From Hyperoplus lanceolatus (Eukaryota > Chordata > Actinopteri > Uranoscopiformes > Ammodytidae), in NCBI GenBank assembly GCA_026929865.2, contig CM049410.1, forward strand, positions 19,678,001-19,742,000: a stretch of 64,000 bases of DNA. Direction: 5' to 3'. This document shows, one piece after another, positions 27,301 to 40,200 of this stretch. The notes beneath the pieces are model-generated. The model was not told the origin of the DNA. It searched no databases and saw only the letters and a program-made list of their open reading frames with translations. A program made the translations under genes and the position numbers. Each line of letters starts with the position of its first letter. Position 1 is the first letter of the stretch.

Positions 27301-30300
27301 GTAGCAGCGGAGCCCCCCCCCCTCCCTTCCCCTCCACTCCCCCATCGAGTGAGAGGTTGGTGTGGTTACGTCCCTGCTCTCTCTCTCTCTCTCTCTCTCT
27401 CTGTGGCTCTCTCAGAGGAAGAACTCTCATGGCATGGCATTTCTTTCTACCACTATCCCTAAACATCAAGGCTTCAACAGGACCCCACTGACCATCTTGT
27501 CACCCCTCTTTCATCCCTCTCTTTCCTCTCCTTTCCAGCCCTCCCTCATTTGCACACCACTTGTTTTCACTCCGTCGCTTTCTCCTCTTTTTTATCAGCA
27601 TCCAGCCTCTAAAAATAAAGACGGAGCTGTGGAAAGACAATGTTTTCTTCCTTATTCCTTTTCCTGGAGGTGGTTGTTCTAGAGATATGTGCATATAGGC
27701 TTTGTGCACAGAAGAAACACAAGAAAACACTTACATCTGCAATGCCAAGAAATGCTAAGCTTCTGAAATTGAAAAAAAGGTGCTAATTACAAAAGCCAAT
27801 GCCAAAAATGATCTCATAATCCAACAGCTTGTCCAGTTTATACAATAAAGATGCAACCACACATGAGGAGGATGTTTTTGAAAACTTTTTTTTAAATGAT
27901 CCCGGTGGCACGTCACATTGGACCACTCTTGGCAGCCAATATATCCTTCCGTTAGGGGCCACAGACATTGAAGCTATTCTGCTGTTATTTTATTCCCCTC
28001 TTTGCCTTTCCCCTGTGTCAATAACCCTGTTTCTCCACCTGAACGCGCCCACACCATTTCTTATTGGTGTCTTTTTTTAGGTATTGATTTCATGTTTTTT
28101 TTTATCAAATTAAGGGTCCTGGTTGGGGGAAAACAATCTATAAGCAGCAGTGATGTCATTTGTTTGACATTTTCATCCCTTAGAGTGATGAATGATAAAG
28201 TACCAATGCAGACAACGAAGTCTGTAGATGGCAAACAGACATAGGCATGATGTGAAATATGTGTTGTGTTTGTGGTGAGGTTGGTCTTCAGTGATTTTAG
28301 ACTAATGCAGTTCAGAACAGAAAATGGACAAATAAATCAAGTTGAATGGTGGGAATGTAGCACATTAATGTCAATATGAACTGCCGATTGGGAAGAAATT
28401 GTTTGTGTCAGCCTCACAGAGGCAATGGAGGAGAAAACAGCAGAGACCTTTTTTTTCTTTCTTTTTTTTTACACGGACGTCTTTGGCTTTCAATCATACA
28501 GCCAATGCAGCTGGTAGCTGAACACTTAACAAGCCAGTGATGTGCAGTTCAAGGTCACAAAAATCTAAATGATCAGTTACATTTAGTATGTTTGGGCCAT
28601 GACGCCTTTGTGTACCAAGAGTTTAGAGCTTTTTAGTCTAGTGTGTGTTTCACTTGTGCTAATCATTTAAATCAGCTGTTGCACAAATTGGTTGGAATAC
28701 AAATCTGCAGAATCTTGGCGTTCCAAGTCCCATGGTTGCCTATTCCAGATCGGCCTGTCCTGTGCCAATGTTGGGCCGAGCTCTTGCAGTGGATTGAGAT
28801 GGATCAATGAGCAGGATGCCTGGATATTTGTCACCACTACACTTGACCCAATTATTTTGCTGTATTTCTCTCTCTTCATCATCATTAAACTTCAGTAGCA
28901 AATTTATGGCACCACCAGTTGGGTGTCTAATTTATCACGGAGTCGTATGACATACCCAAATAACTTGCACACCAGGTGTTCCCTGCAATGCATATTTGCC
29001 TGTTGTGTTTTGTTTTTCCTTCATAACAGACATGGAGTTTGCCAATATAAGGAAGCACACACAAGTCCTAAATTGGTTCTGAGGTTTGCTTGGGGGGCAT
29101 TGTTTGTTCTTCGCACCTGCCCGCTGTAACTGCCAGTCAGATCATGGTGCCCTCGAATCTCTGAACCACAGAGATCATTGAACAGAAAGGAGGACAAACA
29201 TAGTGTGATAGTGATGAAAGAGGGATGATGAGACAAGCAATGGAGAGGCAGAAGGAGAGCAAGAAGTACAACATGGAGAGGGAGTTACGCGCCGTGACAG
29301 CGGAGTTTTATATTGGTGAAGCTGGTTTGCGTTGCCTGTTCTGTTGGAGCAGGCAAAGCAAATTAATATCATTGATGTTCACTTCTTTCTACTACCTTTG
29401 AATGATAGAAAGTCTTCTGTTAGTCTCATTCCCATGTAAGAAATTCTACACTCAACTCAGCCATTGACCGGAATATTTTTTATGGTCAGGCTGTAAAATC
29501 TTCTATTATCCATTTTCTCACGTCTCTTTCAGACTGTGGTGAAGACACCGCAAAGTTGAACAACATGCTTTTAGATGTGCACCACTCAGGTGACACATTG
29601 GGATACAATTTCTGATGAATTTACTTGAACTTTGCTGTTATAAAAGAGAAAGCTTTTGAAATGCAATCAGTGGATAGCTGCAAGGACGAGGCAGGAGCAG
29701 GAAACTACAACCTCACTAGCACTGTGTCCATGACCACATCTAGACACTCCTCAAAGATTTGAATCACTTTGTTGTTCTCCCTGGTTACAAAGAGATGACG
29801 AGGTAGAACAAATGTGTCTCCAAGAGTTTTTGAAGTGCACAGGGGGAAATCAAAAAACATGGAAGAGGAAAGGAAAAAAAGAAGGGAAAAAATAGACTTT
29901 CATGTTTTGTTTTTTTCCCTCGAAGAAAGTTTAACAGGTCAAAGAAACAAAACAACATCAGAGAAACACAAGCAAACCCAGTAGATGCCTCATCTCTAGT
30001 TGAGTTTGTCTCTGATTGCTTCCCTTGTGTTGCTCCTGGCCGAGGCTTATCAAAGAGCTCCTTTCATAAGAGCCGGGATCAAGCCACTGCTGTGACTGCT
30101 TGGCACCCACTGTGGTTGTTTGGGGATAGGGTGGGGGCTTCAAAACAAAGACGGGCAAGGCAGAGGAAGTCAGAATTGAAGGTGGTGAGTGAGGGGGGAG
30201 AAGGTGCATGTGCATTTAAAGGAAATTGGGAAAGGAAAAAGGCTGAGTTCGGAGGGGAATTGCCCACGGCTTCTGCAAAGTGTCTGTGGAATAATAGCGT

Positions 30301-30303
30301 GCA

Positions 30304-30306
<3 letters not shown>

Positions 30307-30384
<78 letters not shown>
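30307..30384. repeat. (GT)n microsatellite
   Basis: About 39 uninterrupted GT units. Confidence 0.95.
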
Positions 30385-30387
<3 letters not shown>

Positions 30388-30598
30388 TTCATGACAGAGA
30401 CGAGGGAAGAAAAGGACACTCTTTAAGTCTAGGGCAGGAGTGGTTTTATATACAGTATGTGCTGAGTAAAATGAATATGTATTTGCTCAAAGTCTTCTCT
30501 CTGCCTCAGTGATTTCTTGCTGACAACACGATATAATGCACAGAATATCCAGGTGAATGCAGAAACAGTGAAGGACACAACTCCAGAAGGAAACAAAC

Positions 30599-30599
<1 letters not shown>

Positions 30600-30640
<41 letters not shown>
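30600..30640. repeat. (CA)n microsatellite
   Basis: About 20 CA units, opposite in strand sense to the (GT)n tract 216 bp earlier. Confidence 0.95.
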
Positions 30641-30643
<3 letters not shown>

Positions 30644-31223
30644 TACCCTGAGGCCATGTGTACGTCCTCACTACAGCAGCCACGGTTCTATCAAGCCTGA
30701 CGTCTCCCCTGTTTACTAAAGCATGTGACAGCGTAGCATTTTTACAAGATTCAATAACTCTGACTTTGCTGGGCCAAGCTCATTTGCCTAAAGGTGACCC
30801 AGCTTATGTTTTTCCATGCTGAACATTTGCATGATAGATTCTGATACCAAAGTGATTAAGACATGAGACACAAGACCCCTTTGCATGTGCAGTCAAATCA
30901 GTCTTATTGCATGTGCTCAATGCTGTGCAAATAGAGGATTACAGTTGCATGCTCTGTACACAAGATAAGAAAATTTAAGCAGATTCAGGATACTGTATGG
31001 ATAATTTAGTGAAGATGTTCAGGGTAGTTGAATTTTTGTCACCCATGACCGTGCCTTTATGTGTAATCTCTGTTTACACGTTGTTGTTTCTTCCTTGACT
31101 GAGCAGCAGAGCTCGAGGGAAATTATGGTATACGTCTCTGTTTAACAATTTGCAGAATGAAGAATAGAGTGCAAAATCACAGGCATGCACTTTGACTGAC
31201 CGGCTGCAGGGTAGAGTGTGCGT

Positions 31224-31390
<167 letters not shown>

Positions 31391-31802
31391 GCCTTCCCTC
31401 AGTCTGCCTTGCCTGCAGCGAGCTGGTTGTGGCTTCACTCAGTCTTGACTCCTCTCCCTGCAGGCTCCCAAAAGATGGGCCGACCTTTCCACCTCAGCCA
31501 GGACTGTAGCGTCACTCACTGCATGGACTAAAAAAACTCACCTCCTCTACGAACTCTTCACATTGCTCTCTACTCTGCCTTCCACCTCCTTCACTTGCAT
31601 TTGATTTGAGTCAAGCTTTGCAAAAAAAAAGGGTCAGCATTCAGTTTTCGTAAAACTAGTATGTTTGGAAGAGTTTCAAGGGGGATGAACACATTTTAAC
31701 CTATAGTTTCTCTGTAAAGGGTGAAACAAGGAGTAGCTTTGTGTCAAAAACCTAAAATAAGTAGGATTAGGTTGATATATATTATTGTATTCTCACCTTT
31801 AA

Positions 31803-32732
31803 AGCTACTACGAGTAAGTCGGCACGTTGGCGACACCTTTGAACAAAAGCGGTAGTATTATTACGACGCCAGCTGTCGTGAAGCTGTTTTCTAGCTCGTG
31901 CAGGGAGTGCAAGATTCAAATAATCAGGAAGCAATAGGGTGCGTGGCGTGTCCGTGTGTTGAAAGTGTGAGGGCACCGGACTCTTTTCGGCTCTGTGAGT
32001 CTATGGGTGACACAGCATCAACTAATGCCAGTAAGTGCTAAACACACCTGATTGCAATGAGTTGATGCATTGTCACCTCTCACGGAGCTGAACGAGTCCC
32101 CGTGTCCTCACACAAAGCGAATGAACGAGAGATGGCAGTTAGTTAGTATGGATCACGATGAGGTAATGTGTTTATGTTGTAAATAATGACTATTTCCGAT
32201 GAATAATGGTCATCTGATGATGCTGGTGAGGCAAAGTAAACTTTGTTTTAGTAGGCTACCGCTCATTCATTTAGGAGTAAACACTGCAGTCTAGTTTCGC
32301 TGCGTGAAATTGTGTATACGTTGCTTGGCAACGCCCTCCCGCCCGACTATCACTCTCCCTTTTAGCTTTTCTTCATTGCATTTCCTTTTTTTTCTTTTAT
32401 GGTGCAGCCCCGTTATCAGTCATTATGACGACAAACAACTGTCTCAAACAAGGCTCCCGCTCCCCTTCCCTCACCTGGAGGGATAGGCTTCTCAATTCAC
32501 GTTCCTGCGCCACGCTGAAATCTGTGACCAATACGGATATGTGACCATAGAGCATGCACGCGTGAACCGAAGATCGGACTGGGTGTACGACCAGATCAAA
32601 TGCAGTAATAAAAACTATTTAAAAATGTCTTTCTTTGCACTGATGGTCTGGTTTGCTGTTAAAGGTAATTTATGATTATCAGAGGAAACATGAGGCTGTT
32701 TAAAAGATATTTAAATGTTACTCGTAGCCGCT
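31803..32732. mobile_element. TTAA-target inverted-repeat element (0.93 kb)
   Basis: Flanked by TTAA (31799-31802 and 32733-32736). Ends: AGCTACTACGAGTAA on the left and, inverted, AGCGGCTACGAGTAA on the right (13 of 15 match). The TTAA duplication fits piggyBac or Kolobok elements; I cannot choose. There is no transposase. The interior is CpG-rich in places. Near the right end is a short frame (ATG at 32625) reading MSFFALMVWFAVKG, followed by a donor-like GGTAATTT, which may be a leftover first exon. Confidence 0.75.
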
Positions 32733-32736
32733 TTAA

Positions 32737-35390
32737 ATTCAAAGTGTTTGTGTGTGTGTGTGTGTGTAAAGTGTAGGTTGTCTATGGTGGCCGTGCCACA
32801 ATCAACTAAACATTTTCTTTAGGAGAAACGCTTTATAAATGAACAGCAAACGATGCAAAGTCGAAAACACACAAACCCCTAAAACAAATGTGGAAAAAAT
32901 TATGCATTTTCAACACATTGGAATTACTCCTGGCCACTAGGGGAGCGGTGAGTGGCACAGCTTGAGTTTTGACCAGAGAGTTTTATTTTATTTTTATTTT
33001 TTTGAATTAGCATTGTTTCAGAAGTTTCTCCAAATGGAAATGTATTGGCCCTTTGACGGCCACCGTTGTCGTATAATGACCTAAATGGTCCAAAATCTGT
33101 CAGCCAAACATCTGTCCAGTGCTGCTAGCCTGCTAATGGTTTGATTTTTTATAGCTACATTTGTGCTTTTGGAACTCTTCAACCGGATTTACATCAACAT
33201 TGTATGATCCCTATAAACTGTGAATAAGCAATTTGTTCTTCTGTTTATGAGCTAATATAAACACTAACAATTTTTGCACTGAAAAAAAAGATATTAATAT
33301 TTTTTCATGGAAAACACTCAAAATGTGTTGATTGTGGAGAATTTCCATAAAATCACAATTCATGTAATAATATACAGGGCTATATATTGGCTCAACTTGC
33401 ACATAAAGTTTATTCCTCACAACATTTTTTTTAAATGTTTTGTTTGATTGTTTTTCACACATAAAATGTGTTTAATAAGAGAAATTATGTTTTTTCCTAT
33501 CTGTGATGAAATGAAAATATTATTTTCTTGAGAAAATGTAAACTAAAGTGATTCCAGTAGATTTGTCAGCCCTTTTAAGATAAGTTTGGTGATTAAATCA
33601 TAATTAATTTAGCCAGGATAATCGTGACATGAAATATTCATATTGTCCCATGCCTCATGCATATACCGGCGCATCTAAAATCACTGTATAGAAACTTATC
33701 TTGTTCGTTTAATCCATAAAAAACATGAAGTGCAAAAGTGTTCCAAACTATTTCTGTAGCTTTCAGACATGTGAGTGATCTTAATATTGTCATAAATATG
33801 CTCCACTCTCAACAAGAAAGCCAATTAAACCCACTATGTGGAACATTTCTTCTAAAACAAACATGTAAACTATTTTGTTTTTGTTATGCTTTATTTTGTC
33901 TGGCTGTGTTGCCCCCTTAAACAATGTCCGTAAGTAAAACACGGCGGACCTGAAATTACTGTAAATTATGCAAAAATGGTGAATACATTGCCTTGCACTG
34001 TTGTTAATATTAAAATCCCTTAGTTATATGATAATAATTGTCCCCCTCATTTTGCTCAGCTGCAACCTAATTGCAGTCCGCAAAAGTCCACTAAATGTCA
34101 GGGCTGTATAGGAAATAGATGCATAATGAAATCAACACATATTTCACTGCAAGCTCATTGACTCTGCGGGTGCAAATCAGGAGGTGTGTGTGTGTGTGTT
34201 TTGGGAGCGGAAGCAATAACGCTGCCGCTAAAGCATATTATCATTAGCGTAGGGACTAAATGCAAACATAGACTCTGTCTACGTTATCAATTTAGAAATA
34301 AACTCAATATGGATCTACATTCACAAAACTCATATAACTACCATGTAAAACTTTCTGGGATCCTTCCAGTGCGATACGCCATCCTCACCCAATTAAGTGC
34401 TATGCAATGAGTATGTATTTATGTATATGAAGTATTCACGATGAATCATGTGCAACGTGGAGGGAATGTCTGACGAACTCTGATGAGGTTCCTGTTCCTT
34501 AAGCTCCCATGTCACACCGCGGGCCTCTCTCACCAGCTCAGTTATATACCATATAGACATCAGGAAGGAGAGAGAGAGAGAGTGCAGTACAAAACATCAT
34601 TAATATGAAAATCATTAATATGGATCTTGGAGTAAGGAGAGCACATCCTCTTCACATAATGAGAAACCCATGATTAGTATGCTGTAGCTCCACATATGGG
34701 TGCACATTTATTATTAATCATTCAAAAATAATTGTGGGAAACATTGTGTATATGCTGACAATATTTACATAAAAAAGATGTATAGATGTGTGCTTTTATA
34801 TAGAGCTGTCACTGCAGCCTGCATGTGGACAGCTATTTCACGAGTATATACTGGTCCATAAGACGCAGCACTTTCTGCTCAGTAGCTGGCTGCTGACCTT
34901 GACCTTGTGTGTTTCTTTTTATGATTCAGATTTTCTGCCTAATTTTTCTTTTCTCTAAGAAAAAAACAGTAGTGATTTTTACCTGGCTGAGAATATTTTC
35001 CAGGGAAATTTACCGAGCTCCATGTGTGAGCTGACTACCTGACAACACACCTGGACCTTTAAAAAACATTCCAAATTTTTCCCATGAGATTGAGAGAGGG
35101 ATAGGGATATATATATATATATATATAAAGAGAGAGAGAGAGGAAGCAAGATGGAATGGGAGACAGAGACGGACAGAGAGTGAGAGGTGGAGTGCAAAGG
35201 GGAGCAACCCAAAAAGCAGTGGTGCCCTCCCTCCTCCCTTCATACAGCATGGCAGTTAATTTAAATTCTGCAAGGAGACAACCCATAAATCACCTCCATA
35301 CTGACTAATGGCTTCTGCAACTGAGGGAAAACTCTCGCTTCTCTACCTGGAGACACTCAGCACTGCAAAAAAATATATAGGCTACACTTG

Positions 35391-35449
<59 letters not shown>

Positions 35450-36970
35450 TGTGTAAACTATATGAGTGCTTCACTCTGACAGACAGTTTTTGAAGGAGTC
35501 AGCAGCACAACTAACCCCATCCACGTGCGCAGCTTTCACTGGAGGGAGAAATCCCCCTGTGTTTGTCCATAATTAGCCCCCATAACTGCAACGGTCTGAC
35601 GTCAGAAGTGTGTGACACAGCGCTAACCTTGGACTGGATTCCAAAAAAAATCACCCTGGGTAAGAACACAAGCACAGCTCACCCAGATGTGTGAGTCATG
35701 CGAGTCCTAAAAAGTCCCATGCGAGTCCTGAAGTCCTTTTTTTTACATTCTAAGTTGTCTAGTTGTGCCTCTGGGATTTGACAAAGTTTCTTTCTAATAA
35801 TTTCACAGCAAAGGTTTTTTGCAGTTTTATATTTTTTTATTCAAGGAAAGTCTTAGAGTAAAAATGGCAACCACACTTACAAGGATTATATAGTTGCACA
35901 TAGAGAAGACCATAATCCTGTATAGCTAGAACACTAGAACACTCAGTCATTTTCCTCTCATTTTCTTCCAGCATTACTCATTTTAACCTCTCGATATTTA
36001 CCTTCTCGTGTCAGTTGACAAACTATGACCCAGACTTGAGCAAAACCTATAAAGAATATCTGACATAGGGTTGGTCAATCACATCTGATCCAACCACATC
36101 CACACAGATTTGACTGAGTGATCACGAGGAAGCAGAAGTCGGTAATATGATGTAAATTGTGGTTCACTCCTCACATGTCTCCCCATGTGCTCAGGCCTCT
36201 TGACCCTAAAGAGCTCCCTACGGAGCTGTGCCTCACAGTTTGAAAAAGCCTCTAAAGTATACAAGTCATTTGAGTGTGTGGGCGTGTGTGTGTTGGTGGG
36301 CTGATAGTTGGTAGGCATGTGCTCCACACAGTGATGTCCCCCAGTGATGGGGGAATCCTGACTGTATGTGACTCCTTGCTGACGGCCCCCAGTCACTTCT
36401 TTGCATTTTTTTAGTTGGTCGGCAGTTTCCTGTCAGTAACGCCCTTTGCTCCGGGGTGAGAGACACGTCACTTCAGGGACCTGTTTGCTTCTTCATTGCC
36501 CCCACATAACCTGTCACAAGTCATTTGAGTACAGTGGTGGGACTGAAACGAAACATTCACCATATATATAGAGTCTCGCTTGATACATTTGTCCTGTAAC
36601 CCGTTTGGATTTCTATTGCGCACAAAGGGAAAACAGTCTGGCTTTGTGGAAATAATGTACTTGTGTGTATGTAGTGTGCTTCTGTCACTCTTCTGACAGT
36701 ATTAGAGGTACAGTTGGTAGAACTTATTGGCATTTTTTCACAACAGACTTGGTAGAAATGGACACGGAAATGCACCTGTTGGAAGATCACGTTCTGTAGA
36801 GTAAATAACTAAATAGATCTTCACCTAATCACTTGATATTGTGGAAAGACTAAATAGTGGTGGATGATGCTATCCATACTTACAAGCTTCTTGTCCCTGA
36901 AATTTCTGTAAATTCACCGAAAGGGGGGGGGGGGGGGGTTTAGCAAGGGAACATTGCAATTTAGTAATTT
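32737..36970. other. Gene-free stretch
   Basis: AT-rich and non-coding, with short simple repeats at 32750-32767, 35104-35127 (AT then GA) and 35392-35446 (GT). A CCACTAGGGGAGCGGTG word at 32935-32951 resembles a CTCF core but is only one weak match. A G run lies at 36923-36939. Nothing else recognised. Confidence 0.55.
35392..35446. repeat. (TG)n microsatellite
   Basis: About 27 uninterrupted TG units. Confidence 0.95.
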
Positions 36971-37280
36971 GGGGCGGCAGTGGCGAAGTGGGTAGGGTGT
37001 TCGCCTCTGGTGTGCAGGGTCGGAGGTTCGATCCCCCGTCTCCCCGCCACATGTCGAAGTGTCCCTGGGCAAGACACTGAACCCCGAATTGCTCCCGATA
37101 GTTAGCTTAGTTAGCTTAGCACCCTAGTGCTAAGCCTACCCTGCGTGGTAGCTGCTGCTATCGGTGTATGAATGTGTGTGTGACTGGGTGAATGTGTACA
37201 AAAAAAACAATGTAAAGCGCTTTGAGTCTGTGATAAAAAAACGGAGATATAGCGCTAAACAAGTCCATTTACCATTTACC
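36971..37280 (+). mobile_element. tRNA-derived SINE
   Basis: A 310-bp retroposon. The head carries RNA polymerase III box A (AGTGGCGAAGTGGGTAGG) and box B (GGTTCGATCCC). The body has the fish SINE block GTGTCCCTGGGCAAGACACT and the tail block TGTAAAGCGCTTTGAGT, ending in two ATTTACC repeats. The L2-like tail suggests mobilisation by an L2-type LINE. A CTTAGTTAG/CTTAGCACC stretch at 37101-37130 looks like a small internal expansion. No target duplication was recognised. Confidence 0.88.
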
Positions 37281-40200
37281 AGTATCTCACTACTAGGTGT
37301 TGCTACTCCAATATTTCACACAGTACCTTTAAATATGAATCAAATGGTGGGATTTGATCTATTTACAGATTATTGTGATTATCATTGTTTAGTGTGGAGG
37401 TACCCCTAAATTTAACATACCACTGTTTTTGGAGTGATGAAGCGAAAAGATATTAGGAAAACAAACACAGCAAATAACATACAGAAACTCGCCATTTCAT
37501 CAGACCCACAGATGCATTGAAAGAGAGGAAGATTTAAAGAGCATGATTTACCTCTCTCTCTATAATCTGTTACTCTCTATGAGCATTTAGTCTCTTTGAT
37601 CCAGATGAAATGGGGCTATCGCTTTTGTGCGGTGACCTGGAGTAACCGGCTTCAGCCAGTTTGCCCCTCGTATTCCCTCCCAGTAACACGGATGACCTCC
37701 AGTTGTGATTGGGGCCTCTGATCTCCCCTCTGTGGGTCATACATGTGTTTTATAAAACTCAACGACACGCTCTCCTTACTCCACCTTCCCCCCTTTTCTA
37801 TAGTCCATCCACCTCCTGCCTTCCATTTACACCCCCCTCAGTCCTGGAGTGAATGGTAGGTTAAGGTTTGCTTAGACAGCCACTAGTTTCCTGCTGCGAT
37901 TTGACAGAGCTTTAAGAGGAGGTTTTTTGAAGCTGTGGGGCGTGACACAGAATCGCCAGGCCGAGTTCCAGTTCCAGTCGGATTCTCCCCCCTCCCCGCT
38001 TTCCATGTCCAGCTGTGGAGGACAGATATGAGCCTTTGACTTTAAGGCCCCACCCACTGTCACCAACATCCAAACCAACCCCCCGCCCCCCTTTCCCTCC
38101 AGCCTCAAACAGCTGGGCTATGTGGGCCATCCAAATGACTGTATGTAGCAGTTGCAGTGGCTCGCTAAAAAAATCCTCCTTTGCACTGCACTGCTCACCC
38201 GTCCCACTGCCTAATAATGACTGTGATCAATCATATGTGAGACCTAACCACATGACTATCACACGAGATAAGCGCTGAGGTGTAGACCCCCCACTGGTTA
38301 AGCAGGTGTTGAGTTTGAGGAAAGGTCACTCAGACTGCATGCGAGGAGAGGTCATTCTTTTCCATTTGACTTTTAGATGTTTTTCATCACAAAACCAACA
38401 TAGAAAAAGTATTTTTTTCATCTAATTGTAACCCATTGGAAAGGAGTGTCCTCTTGTGGGTTTCCCCTCTCCTCTGATTGCGCGGTCCCGTAATCTAATC
38501 TCATTAGCCCTATGAATGGAAAGCTCTCTGTGTGAATCCTTTAAGAAGCCTTTCCCTGTGGCTCTCTCTCTCTTCGTAATCTCTCTAACCCTGTGGGATT
38601 AATCACCCACGTAGAACAGAAATCGATCCATTTATGCACTCAAAGATGTGACAAAAAGGCTGTAATTTGCAGCAATGGTGGAAAATTATTGGCTAATTGA
38701 AATTCATTGAAGGGAAAGGAAGAAAAAACAGCGGGAAGGGACCAAGACTCATTTCAGTTACGTGTGCAATGTATTTGCACGTAGAGGGAAAGCGTTTTCA
38801 CTTGTTTAGGAAACTACCAATGCAGAAAGTAATACACAAAACTAATCAATGATGAAAAATAAAAAGCCCAGACAATGAGTTTGACAAAGAAAACAACCCT
38901 CTCATCTATAACAACAAAAAACTCAACATTCCTTGTTGATTACATCCTGTTTTGTGCCACTCACTCTGTGTAGCCTATGCATGTTCAGCAGAGGTGTATA
39001 TTTGAGGCAGAGGAAGCCAGGGTCCGCTGAGAAGTGTTAAAGGCTTGATGATGCCTCCATGAGCCCATAATGAGAAGGAATGAGGGTCGCCCCCACAACG
39101 TTAACCCACTTATAGAATCTGCTTCCCTTTAAAGGGTGTTAGAAAAACCACAATTACCCCCCTGACATTTTTTACTGCATGATTTATGAACTGAATATTG
39201 CCTCTCCCTCTCTAACCCTTAGTCCGGGCTAGTAATAAAGGGAAATTAAGGGGCAGTATTGATCGGCTCAAAAAGTAGTGTTTGATTTGCCACGGACGAG
39301 GACAGAGGAGAGGAGAGGAGAGGAGAGGAGAGGAGAGGAGAGGAGAGGAGAGGAGAGGAGAGGAGAGGAGAGGAGAGGAGAGGAGAGGAGAGGAGAGGAG
39401 AGGAGAGGAGAGCTATACTGTATTGATGAGTTGTTCAGCCCTCCACCATGCGGCCCCCCTGGCCGAATGGACACCTGCCACGTGTGAACACGCTTTCAGC
39501 TCACATCATCTTCTCCACTTCCACCTAATTGGCCATATGTGTCACCAGCACCCTGCTGCTGCTGCTACTGCTGGAGGGAAGGAAAGGGAGATCACAGCTT
39601 TGACAAGGTGATTGTTGGATGGTTCCCTGTGTTGACGTGTCAGGTAAGCCTTATCTTGTCAAACTCTTCTGAACTCTTGAGCCCTTCTTCTACCACTTAA
39701 ATAAGAAGTGACCTGTTATTATAGACCATCTGCCTGAATGAAATAACTGTTTAACTGTTTTGGCAGTAAAATTGTTGTTAGAATAAAGCAAAGAAAAAAA
39801 ACTCTGAGGGTTCAAACTTTAGCACCTGTCCTTCAGATGCAGTCCGTACATAATGAGTAATTTATACCGTCTCAAGAGGATATTTCTAGTAGCTCTGCTG
39901 TGGACAGAAAGTGTGCAGTACAGTAGACCAATCATCAGCAGGCCAACCACTGAATAAGCTGAATACATAATGCCCCAAAGTGGCTCATTGCATGTGGCAT
40001 TCAATGAGCATTCATTAACCTTTACCACTGCAGCAGCAGCAGTTACCTACATAAAGTAAGGCAGTTAGGTACTGTGTTCAGACAGGTTAATCGGATAAAA
40101 ATCATCGGATAGAGAAACACAGCTCAAACTAAGCCAAAAGACACATGAATGACATAAAATTATATGCAAACAATGGCTCGCTTAATTTAGTTTTTTGTCT

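Noticed and set aside
32935-32951. CTCF boundary site
   Set aside because: A single imperfect match, and similar words occur in fish repeats; not enough for a feature.
36971-37060. A tRNA gene
   Set aside because: Box A and box B are present, but the rest is the body and tail of a SINE and no cloverleaf is completed.
38988-39010. Second Tol2-like end (CAGAGGTGTATATTTG)
   Set aside because: Match stops after about ten bases and no other end or duplication is seen.
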